A stretch of 10,952 nt of DNA from Campylobacteraceae bacterium (GTDB lineage Bacteria; Campylobacterota; Campylobacteria; Campylobacterales; Sulfurovaceae), in the NCBI GenBank assembly GCA_026986085.1, contig JALSPE010000091.1, positions 1-10,952 on the forward strand, read 5' to 3'. Under the pieces are notes generated by a model, which saw only the letters and a program-made list of their open reading frames with translations, had not been told where the DNA came from and ran no database searches. Made by a program: the position numbers and the translations under genes. Below, piece by piece: positions 1 through 6,444 of this stretch. Positions within the stretch are counted from its first letter, which is position 1. Each line of letters begins with the position of its first letter.

Positions 1-431
1 TTTGAGCTATCAAATAAAATTAGGCTCATTCCAATTAGAGATACCAAAAACCCAAGCCATACAAATTTGTTTAACTCTTCATCTTTTGTTAAAAAGTGTG
101 CAACAATTGCTGTAAAGATTGGGATTGCTCCCATATATAGCCCTACATTTGCAGCTTGAGTGAATTTAAGAGCAAAATTTTCTAGTATAAAATATACAAA
201 TATCCCCAAAAAGCCAAGGAGTGCAAAGTGTAGTTCATCTTTTATAGATTTTATTGTCTTTAGATGGGGATATAGCACTAAAAGCAAAATATAGGCTATA
301 AAGAATCTTAAAATCATATTCTCTATTGGAGAGATATAAGCAAGTAGAGCTTTATTGCTAACAAAAGCTAAGCTCCAAATTGTAATTGTCACAAAGGCAA
401 ATATATGACCTAAGAGCTTATAGTTTTTCAT
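1..431 (-). CDS. EamA-family (DMT superfamily) transporter, partial, C-terminal half cut by window edge
   Basis: This is the N-terminal 143 residues of an inner-membrane permease; the rest lies beyond base 1. The visible part has about five hydrophobic helices (near residues 6-27, 37-54, 68-86, 91-113 and 122-141). It shows the first EamA repeat pattern: an N-terminal T-I-x-W-S-x-A-F motif in helix 1, S-P-x-x-N-M-I-L-R-F before helix 2, and A-A-N-V-G-L-Y-M-G-A-x-P-I-F-T-A in helix 4. Family members are about 290 residues with two such repeats and export metabolites, often amino acids. The substrate cannot be told here. The ATG at 429-431 follows an AGG with six bases between. The gene starts 23 bases after folC and is probably the last or a late member of the leuS operon. 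The family call is firm; the specificity is unknown. Confidence 0.85.
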   Translation of the reverse strand, partial: MKNYKLLGHIFAFVTITIWSLAFVSNKALLAYISPIENMILRFFIAYILLLVLYPHLKTIKSIKDELHFALLGFLGIFVYFILENFALKFTQAANVGLYMGAIPIFTAIVAHFLTKDEELNKFVWLGFLVSLIGMSLILFDSS

Positions 432-454
432 TTAAAACCTTTAAAATAGCAAAT

Positions 455-1606
455 CTAAGCAATCTGCTTAATATTTAATCTCTTTAAAAACTCTTCGACT
501 ACATAAAAAGAACCAAAGAGTAAATAATCTCTATTTTTATCAATTTTACCATCAAAGTAATCATATTTTATATTTAATTCATTTAGGATTGATTCTAATT
601 TATCTAAGCTAATAGCCCTTTTTGTATGAAGCTTAATAATATGCAAGGTATCAATTTTTGGTTTTAGCTCTTTTAAAACCTCTTTTGCATCTTTATCGCT
701 TAGGATATTAAATATTAAATCAACTCTTTTTGGAAGAGAGTTTGCAATAGCTTTTGCTGCTAAAAGGTTATGTCCAACATCTATAGTTATATTATCTTTT
801 AATTTATAAAATCTTCCAAATAACTCTAAGCTTTTTAAATCTTTTACATTATACTCTATATCTAATATATCAAGTGCGTAAGTTGCAGTTGTGAGATTGT
901 CTATTAGGTAGTTTGGATACTCTTTTTTTATCTCTTTTATTTTAGTAAATCTATCATTGCTATAATCTTTTACAAAATATAGAGTGCTTTGCTTTTTTGA
1001 TGCAATATCTTTTGCTATTTCATAGACTTCTAAATTCTCTTGCTTTGATATAAGAGCCTTTTTTGCCATAGCTTTTAGTTTAGTAGTAGCTACATCTTTT
1101 ATATTATCTCCTAAAAAATCGCTATGGTCTAAGCCAATTGGGGTAATGATAGTTAGCTCATAATTAGCTACACTTGTTGCATCATACTCTCCTCCAAGTC
1201 CAGCTTCTATAACCTGCAAATCTACATTTTCAAACAAAACAAAAGCTAAAAGTGCTTGATACTCAAAATAGCTAAGAGAGTTTGCAAACTCTTTGCCAAG
1301 TAGATTATAGAGTCTTTTGTGTGCCTCTTCTAACTCTATCTCTTTTGCAAAGCCTCCATCTATCCAAAATCTCTCTTTAAAATCTAAAATATGAGGAGAG
1401 CTAAAGTGTCCAACTCTTAAGCCACTCTTACTTGCTAAATGTGCAATAGCCCTACCCGTAGAGCCTTTGCCGTTTGTGCCAATTAATTGAACTCTTCTTG
1501 GGTGCTTAATTTGGTTTTTTATTAATTTATAAGCCTCTACTATACGGTTTGGGTCAAACTGGGTATAATATAGAGGCTTAGATGATAGTATCTCTTCTAA
1601 GTTCAT
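455..1606 (-). CDS. folC: Bifunctional dihydrofolate synthase / folylpolyglutamate synthase (FolC)
   Basis: FolC is an ATP-dependent cytoplasmic ligase. It adds glutamate to dihydropteroate (making dihydrofolate) and then extends the glutamate tail of reduced folates. The 383-residue protein shows the Mur-ligase-like fold signatures in order: P-loop GTNGKGST at 43-50, S-S-P-H-I at 69-73 with the following E-R-F-W-I, E-A-G-L-G-G-x-x-D-A-T at 134-144, G-L-D-H-x-D-F-L-G-D at 158-167 followed by the lysine-containing segment near 176, then L-F-G-R-F at 262-266 and D-V-G-H-N at 277-281 in the C-terminal domain. The last two differ slightly from the common P-G-R-F and D-G-A-H-N forms. It is shorter than the E. 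coli enzyme (about 420 residues), as is usual in this phylum. The ATG touches the lptE stop codon (TAA-ATG, no gap) and I see no good Shine-Dalgarno site, so translation is probably coupled to lptE. Whether both activities are present cannot be read from sequence. Confidence 0.93.
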   Translation of the reverse strand: MNLEEILSSKPLYYTQFDPNRIVEAYKLIKNQIKHPRRVQLIGTNGKGSTGRAIAHLASKSGLRVGHFSSPHILDFKERFWIDGGFAKEIELEEAHKRLYNLLGKEFANSLSYFEYQALLAFVLFENVDLQVIEAGLGGEYDATSVANYELTIITPIGLDHSDFLGDNIKDVATTKLKAMAKKALISKQENLEVYEIAKDIASKKQSTLYFVKDYSNDRFTKIKEIKKEYPNYLIDNLTTATYALDILDIEYNVKDLKSLELFGRFYKLKDNITIDVGHNLLAAKAIANSLPKRVDLIFNILSDKDAKEVLKELKPKIDTLHIIKLHTKRAISLDKLESILNELNIKYDYFDGKIDKNRDYLLFGSFYVVEEFLKRLNIKQIA

Positions 1607-2386
1607 TTAGTTGTAGTTTGTAGCATCTTGAATTGGATGATTACTATCAACTGGAACAATATTTATATTTATATCGGTATCTCTAGTTGGCTCAACCCTA
1701 AAACCATCTACAACTACAGGTTCTAAGTTATCGCTTTGGTATGTAGTCTCAGATGTATCAATAGTTTTCTCTTCATTTATATCGTAACTACTCATTTGAT
1801 AATCTGGAGCTTTATTCTCTATTTTGGCGCTAGAGTTATCAAAGTTTATACCTTTTGTTTTATTCATCTCACTCTTATTACTACCAACTTCTCTACTTCT
1901 TTTCATTACTGCTACAACAAATTCATCTAGTGCTTTTTGTATTGCTAATCTTCCTGCTTTCTCTTTCTCATATGTGCTAACTAGAGATTGTGGCTTAACA
2001 GATACATACTCACTAGTTACTATGTTTTTACTCCAGAAGCCATATTTATCTTTAATGGCAAACTCTATAGCAGCATTTACACTATATCTAATAACATTAC
2101 CATTATCATCTTTATTTAGTGGCGTTGTATTAATAGTATAACTATTTACCAAAATATAACCCTTTGCCATATCAACATCTTTTGTAATAGTTAAATTTAA
2201 CCTATTAATTGCCATTCTTGATAATTCATCTTGTAAAAATACCCCAGAGTCTGGATCTTCTGGATCCATTTTAACTTTTGTCAATACTGGTTGGTCAAAA
2301 ATATCAAATGAGTATTGTGGAACAGGTTTATAGCCACCACATGCTACAAATATTAATGCTAAAACTACCGATACTATATATTTCAT
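1607..2386 (-). CDS. lptE: LptE-type LPS-assembly lipoprotein with a long C-terminal extension
   Basis: LptE is the outer-membrane lipoprotein that plugs the LptD barrel and helps deliver LPS to the cell surface. The N-terminus is a lipoprotein signal with a hydrophobic core and I-F-V-A-C, placing the lipidated cysteine at residue 16, followed by G-G-Y-K-P. The core (about 17-165) has the short beta-strand and helix pattern of the Campylobacterota family: a Q-D-E-L-x-R-x-A-I-N-R-L segment near 52-63, a V-N-S-Y-x-I strand near 80-85, and a final helix ending near 165. Identification rests partly on position: the order leuS-lptE-folC is found in Campylobacter and Helicobacter. Residues 167-259 form a polar, Asn/Asp/Ser/Thr-rich tail with no recognisable domain, making the protein clearly longer than the usual size of about 170. 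The Shine-Dalgarno sequence (AGGGGGAT, 7 bases before ATG) overlaps the leuS stop codon; the gap to leuS is 11 bases. Confidence 0.82.
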   Translation of the reverse strand: MKYIVSVVLALIFVACGGYKPVPQYSFDIFDQPVLTKVKMDPEDPDSGVFLQDELSRMAINRLNLTITKDVDMAKGYILVNSYTINTTPLNKDDNGNVIRYSVNAAIEFAIKDKYGFWSKNIVTSEYVSVKPQSLVSTYEKEKAGRLAIQKALDEFVVAVMKRSREVGSNKSEMNKTKGINFDNSSAKIENKAPDYQMSSYDINEEKTIDTSETTYQSDNLEPVVVDGFRVEPTRDTDININIVPVDSNHPIQDATNYN

Positions 2387-2397
2387 AAATAATCCCC

Positions 2398-4833
2398 CTA
2401 TTTAACAACAAAGTTTACTAACTTGTTTGGAACAAATATCTCTTTTAGAACCTCTTTACCCTCAAGCCATTTTGATGCAGCTTTTTTTGCTTCTGTTATT
2501 ATATCATCTTTACCTAAAGAGGCATCTACACTTATTTCGCAACGCTTTTTCCCCATAATTGTTACAGCATATGTAACACTACTTGATACAAATACCTCAT
2601 CTTTAATCTCTATTTCGCCCTTTAAATTCTCTCTATCAAAGAGAGTTTGACTCATCTCATTTGCGATATGTGGCACAATTGGTTCTAATAGATTTAAAAT
2701 TATATAGAGCCCCTCACTCCAAACATCTGAATTATCTTGTTTATCAAGTGCATTTAGAGCCTCCATACAAGATGCAATTAGAGTATTATAAGCAAAACCA
2801 TCGCCTAAAAAGAGTTCATTACCCTTTTTAAGAGCTTCATAAACCTTTTTTCTTGCCTCTTGCTCTTTATCATTTAATCTGCTATGGTCAATCTCTGGTA
2901 TAGTTTTTGCAGTGGCTTTATCTATCTTAGAGTATAGTTTTCTTAAAAATCTATAAGCCCCCTCTACTTGAGCATCATCCCAGTCTATATCTTTTTGTGG
3001 TGGTGCAGCAAATAGTATAAACAATCTTGCAGTATCTGCTCCATACTTATCTATTATATAGCTTGGCTCAATTACATTACCTTTAGATTTACTCATTTTA
3101 GAGCCATCTTTATTTACCATCCCTTGAGTAAGCAGCCTCTCAAATGGCTCATCTACATTGCAGTATCCTAAATCTCTTAATACTTTTGTAAAAAATCTTG
3201 CATATAGAAGGTGCAGTATTGCATGTTCAATTCCACCAACATATTGATCTACACCCATCCAGTAGTTGCAATCATCAATATCAAGTGGCATCTTTTCCCA
3301 CTTTTTAGGGTCAAGAGTGTATCTTAATTGATACCAAGAGCTTTGCACAAAAGTATCCATAGTATCGGTCTCACGAATTGCATCTGCTCCACACTTAGGG
3401 CATTTGCAATATTTCCAAGTTGGGTGGCTCTCTAATGGATTACCCTCTCCTGTAATCTCTACGCCATCTGGAAGAGTTATAGGTAGATTCTCTTTAGCCT
3501 CTGGCACTAATCCGCAGCTTTTGCAATGCACAAATGGAATAGGAGCACCCCAATATCTTTGACGGCTAATTCCCCAGTTTCTAAGTTTATAGTTTGTTTT
3601 CCCTTTACCTATGCCTTGGCTTTCAAAGAGTTCGATTATTTTAGCTTTTGCTTTGCTATTTAGCATACCGTCAAACTCATCACTATTAACTAAAACTCCC
3701 TCGCCTGTATATGGAAGTTCACCTCCATCTATTACTCTAATAATTGGCAAATTATACTTGGATGCAAATTCAAAATCTCTCTCATCATGTGCTGGAACTG
3801 CCATAACAGCCCCTCCACCATATGAAGCCAAAACAAAGTTTGCTGTCCATACAGGCACTTCTTTACCTGTTAGAGGGTGTATTACACTAATGCCTAGTGG
3901 ATACCCTTCTTTATCACTTTTGGCTCTTTGCACATCTGTTTGGTTTTGCATATGTTTTATTTTAGCAGATATATTAGCATCTAATAGATTATTATCTATC
4001 AAATATTTTACAATTTCATGCTCTGGAGCTAAAGCTGAGTAAGTTACACCAAATATTGTATCGGCTCTTGTTGTAAAGACATCAAAAGATTCAAACTCCC
4101 CTCCTAATTTCTCTTTTGAAGAGTTGCTTAATTTAAATGTAAACTCTAACCCTTGCGATTTGCCAATCCAATTTTTTTGCATTGTTAAAACTTGATTTGG
4201 CCATTTACCCTCAAGCAATTTTAAATCTTGTAGCAACTCATCTGCATATTTTAAGATATCTAAATAGTATCCTGGCATCTCTTTTAAGATAACTTCATTA
4301 TCGCAGCGCCAACAGCAACCATCTTCAACCTGCTCATTTGCCAATACTGTTTGACAACTCTCGCACCAATTTACCTTTGTGCTTTCTCTGTATAAAAGAT
4401 TTTTTTCATACATATCTATAATAAAGCCTTGCTCCCATTTTGTATATAATGGATCGCAAGTTGCAAATTCTCTACTTTTTGAGAATGATAAGCCAAGCGC
4501 CTTAAATCCCTCATTCATCTCTTCTATATTTGCATATGTCCACTCTTTTGGGTCTCTTTTGTTCTGTATTGCAGCATTTTCAGCTGGCATACCAAATGCA
4601 TCCCAACCCATTGGATGCAAGACATTAAACCCTTGTTTTCTAAAGTATCTAGCCATTGCATCACTTATTGAGTAGTTTCTCACATGACCCATATGAACCT
4701 TTCCACTTGGATATGGAAACATACTTAATATATATTTTTTAGGTAACGACTTATCATCTTTTGGCTCAAAAGCTCTCTCTTTCTCCCATATATCTTGCCA
4801 TCTTTTCTCTATCTCTTTTGGATTGTAATTCAA
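2398..4833 (-). CDS. leuS: Leucyl-tRNA synthetase (class Ia)
   Basis: LeuS charges tRNA-Leu with leucine in the cytoplasm. The 811-residue protein is full length. Visible landmarks are the HIGH-type motif HMGH at 47-50; a Cys4 zinc site (C157, C160, C173/C174, C177); the CP1 editing domain, about 222-415, with T-T-R-A-D-T-I-F-G at 254-262 and V-P-A-H-D-E-R-D at 346-353, which carries the conserved editing aspartates; a second zinc-like set C437/C440/C478/C481; the signature S-W-Y-Q-L-R-Y at 499-505; KMSKS at 579-583; and a C-terminal domain ending V-P-N-K-L-V-N-F-V-V-K. The start is TTG at 4831-4833. An AGGAG lies 5 bases upstream, no in-frame ATG occurs before the upstream stop codon, and the protein begins M-N-Y-N-P like homologues. 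It is the first gene of the minus-strand operon, with lptE 11 bases downstream. Confidence 0.98.
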   Translation of the reverse strand: MNYNPKEIEKRWQDIWEKERAFEPKDDKSLPKKYILSMFPYPSGKVHMGHVRNYSISDAMARYFRKQGFNVLHPMGWDAFGMPAENAAIQNKRDPKEWTYANIEEMNEGFKALGLSFSKSREFATCDPLYTKWEQGFIIDMYEKNLLYRESTKVNWCESCQTVLANEQVEDGCCWRCDNEVILKEMPGYYLDILKYADELLQDLKLLEGKWPNQVLTMQKNWIGKSQGLEFTFKLSNSSKEKLGGEFESFDVFTTRADTIFGVTYSALAPEHEIVKYLIDNNLLDANISAKIKHMQNQTDVQRAKSDKEGYPLGISVIHPLTGKEVPVWTANFVLASYGGGAVMAVPAHDERDFEFASKYNLPIIRVIDGGELPYTGEGVLVNSDEFDGMLNSKAKAKIIELFESQGIGKGKTNYKLRNWGISRQRYWGAPIPFVHCKSCGLVPEAKENLPITLPDGVEITGEGNPLESHPTWKYCKCPKCGADAIRETDTMDTFVQSSWYQLRYTLDPKKWEKMPLDIDDCNYWMGVDQYVGGIEHAILHLLYARFFTKVLRDLGYCNVDEPFERLLTQGMVNKDGSKMSKSKGNVIEPSYIIDKYGADTARLFILFAAPPQKDIDWDDAQVEGAYRFLRKLYSKIDKATAKTIPEIDHSRLNDKEQEARKKVYEALKKGNELFLGDGFAYNTLIASCMEALNALDKQDNSDVWSEGLYIILNLLEPIVPHIANEMSQTLFDRENLKGEIEIKDEVFVSSSVTYAVTIMGKKRCEISVDASLGKDDIITEAKKAASKWLEGKEVLKEIFVPNKLVNFVVK

Positions 4834-4865
4834 AACTGCTCCTACATATTCTTAAACTTAAAAGG

Positions 4866-4876
4866 ATTATACCAAA
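4866..4876 (-). promoter_or_regulatory. Extended -10 promoter of the leuS-lptE-folC operon
   Basis: Read on the minus strand, the sequence TTTTGGTATAATCC holds a perfect TATAAT (4866-4871) preceded by TGG, an extended -10 element. No convincing -35 box lies 17 bases upstream, which is usual for the main sigma factor of Campylobacterota. The predicted start is near 4859, giving a leader of about 25 bases that contains the leuS AGGAG. Only the -10 motif is seen directly; the start point is inferred. Confidence 0.72.
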
Positions 4877-5022
4877 AGGGCTATATTAATTAGCTAAACT
4901 TTATTACGACACAAATTAATACTCTAAAATTTTATTAAAACTTTTACTTTAAGAGTGTGTAGATTAAATAAAAAATATAGATAGAATATTATAAATAAAT
5001 ATTATGTAAGCTTATTATTATA

Positions 5023-5036
5023 TTTAATATATTAAA
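5023..5036. promoter_or_regulatory. 14-bp perfect AT palindrome in front of the fadL-like gene, overlapping a possible -10 box
   Basis: TTTAATATATTAAA reads the same on both strands and overlaps TAAAAT at 5033-5038, a possible -10 box on the plus strand that would give a leader of about 32 bases. It could be an operator for a dimeric repressor. Because the sequence is entirely A/T in an AT-rich intergenic region, chance is a serious alternative. Other TATTAT-like boxes at 4987-4992 and 5000-5005 are equally possible promoters, so I do not assign one. Confidence 0.25.
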
Positions 5037-5076
5037 ATAGAGCTTCATTAATACTATTATTTATAAGGGGAACATT

Positions 5077-6240
5077 ATGAAAATTCAAAAAAATATTACT
5101 AAGGGTGCGATTGTATTATCGTTTATGGCATCATCTATGCTATATGCAACCAATGGAGATACTCTAATTGGAGTTGGAGCAAAAACCAGAGCAATGGGAG
5201 GAGCTGGAATTGCACTTAGCCATGGTGCAGAATCAACTTTAGTAAATCCAGCACTTATTACAAAAGTTAAAAGTAGCGAAATAAGTTTTGGTGGAACAAT
5301 TTTTATGCCAACTATTAAAACAACATTCCAAGGGCAAGAGAAAAAAAGCAGTTCTGATTTAAGTATGATTCCAGCAGTAGCAATTGCAAGTAAAGTTATG
5401 CCAAACATATATGTTGGTATAGGAATGTATGGAACAGCTGGTATGGGTGTTGATTTTAGAGGAAATCCAACACATATGGATATGGAGACAACTCTTCAAC
5501 TTATGCAGTTTGCAGCACCTCTTGCATATAAAAGTAGTAATTTAAGTATAGGTATATCACCTATAATTCAATATGGTTCACTTGATATTAATTATAAAAA
5601 TTATATGGCTCCAGGGCAACCACAAGTTGGTTATGGTCAAACACAAGATTTTGGTTTTGGTGTAAGTGTTGGTGCTGTATATGACTTTGACAATGGCTTT
5701 AGTATTGGTGCAGTATATAAAAGTAAAATTAAGATGAAATATGATAGAGTTTTAACAACTGCTGCAAACCCACTTGGAGTAATGGTAGGCGATACATTAA
5801 CACAACCAGCTGAGTATGGTGTTGGTTTTGGCTATAAAAATGGTCCTCACTCAATTGCATTAGATGTTAAAAAGATTGCATGGAGTAAAGCTAAAGGTTA
5901 CAAAGAGTTCAATTGGAGAGACCAAACAGTAATTGCAGTAGGTTACCAATATGACGCAGGTCAATGGGCTGCAAGAGTTGGGTATAACTATGCTAAAAGT
6001 CCAGTTAAAAATAGTGCAAATCCTATGATTAATACATTTAATTTACTTGGTTTCCCAGCAACTGCAAAAAGCCACTTCAGTGCAGGTGGAAGCTACAAAT
6101 TTAGCGATAAATTCTCTACAGATTTAACTGTTGTATATGCACCAGAGTCTAAAAGTTCTTTAAATACAGGTAGCCCATATGCAATATCAAATAAACATAG
6201 CGAACTTGGAGTTACAGTTCAGTTTAACTATAAATTTTAA
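5077..6240 (+). CDS. OmpP1/FadL/TodX-family outer membrane transport protein
   Basis: This family forms 14-stranded outer-membrane barrels that take up hydrophobic molecules such as long-chain fatty acids or aromatic hydrocarbons by lateral diffusion. The 387-residue protein has a Sec signal peptide (lysine-rich start, hydrophobic core 11-19, likely cleavage after A24). It then has the family N-terminal segment: G-D-T-L-I-G-V-G-A-K-T-R-A-M-G-G-A-G-I-A at about 27-46, followed by L-V-N-P-A at 55-59, the conserved N-P-A of the plug/hatch region. The rest alternates amphipathic beta-strands with glycine-rich turns and ends V-T-V-Q-F-N-Y-K-F, with the terminal phenylalanine typical of BAM substrates. 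AAGGGG lies 6 bases before the ATG. It stands alone, divergent from leuS and followed by a palindromic hairpin. The substrate is unknown; a fatty acid or hydrocarbon role is from the family only. Confidence 0.9.
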   Translation: MKIQKNITKGAIVLSFMASSMLYATNGDTLIGVGAKTRAMGGAGIALSHGAESTLVNPALITKVKSSEISFGGTIFMPTIKTTFQGQEKKSSSDLSMIPAVAIASKVMPNIYVGIGMYGTAGMGVDFRGNPTHMDMETTLQLMQFAAPLAYKSSNLSIGISPIIQYGSLDINYKNYMAPGQPQVGYGQTQDFGFGVSVGAVYDFDNGFSIGAVYKSKIKMKYDRVLTTAANPLGVMVGDTLTQPAEYGVGFGYKNGPHSIALDVKKIAWSKAKGYKEFNWRDQTVIAVGYQYDAGQWAARVGYNYAKSPVKNSANPMINTFNLLGFPATAKSHFSAGGSYKFSDKFSTDLTVVYAPESKSSLNTGSPYAISNKHSELGVTVQFNYKF

Positions 6241-6241
6241 G

Positions 6242-6263
6242 AAGCAAGGTTAAAACCTTGCTT
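6242..6263 (+). terminator. Perfect 10-bp palindromic hairpin after the fadL-like gene
   Basis: AAGCAAGGTT and AACCTTGCTT are exact inverted repeats separated by two bases, starting one base after the stop codon. In RNA the stem is realistically eight base pairs with a six-base loop. The following bases are GAAATAATC rather than a T run, so this is either a weak intrinsic terminator or an mRNA 3'-end stabiliser. A T-rich stretch only appears about 20 bases later. Confidence 0.6.
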
Positions 6264-6408
6264 GAAATAATCTATTAACCTCTTTTAAAATTTTTTAATT
6301 ATCATCTTAACTTTCGTATAAGGTATTGCAATGGCACTGTTTTATTTAAAATATAAATTAAAATTAAGGTGCAAAAGTTAAGTTATCATATTTAAAGCTC
6401 TTTTTATA

Positions 6409-6414
6409 TACAAT
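6409..6414 (+). promoter_or_regulatory. Candidate -10 box for dnaX
   Basis: TACAAT (5 of 6 matches to TATAAT), within T-rich TTTTTATATACAATAAG, lies about 30 bases before the TTG start and would place the transcript start near 6421. A second weaker box, TATAAG at 6317-6322, lies further upstream. Neither has a clear -35 element. Confidence 0.4.
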
Positions 6415-6444
6415 AAGATTAATAAAACAATGGAGGTCTTTAAG

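Noticed and set aside
3611..4042. Long open frames antisense to leuS and lptE (for example 143 codons at 3611-4042)
   Set aside because: They lie wholly inside well-supported genes on the other strand, have no family resemblance or ribosome binding site, and reflect the codon pattern of the real genes.
4851..4862. Tandem CTTAAA-CTTAAA (TTTAAG repeats on the minus strand) in the leuS leader, like half-sites of the HsrA target
   Set aside because: The HsrA target as I recall it has two TTTAAG units separated by five bases; here they are directly adjacent and lie downstream of the -10 box. Too weak in AT-rich DNA.
6430..6444. ATG at 6430 as the dnaX start
   Set aside because: The G of this ATG is the first base of the GGAGG that best serves the TTG at 6445, and there is no Shine-Dalgarno site before 6430 itself.
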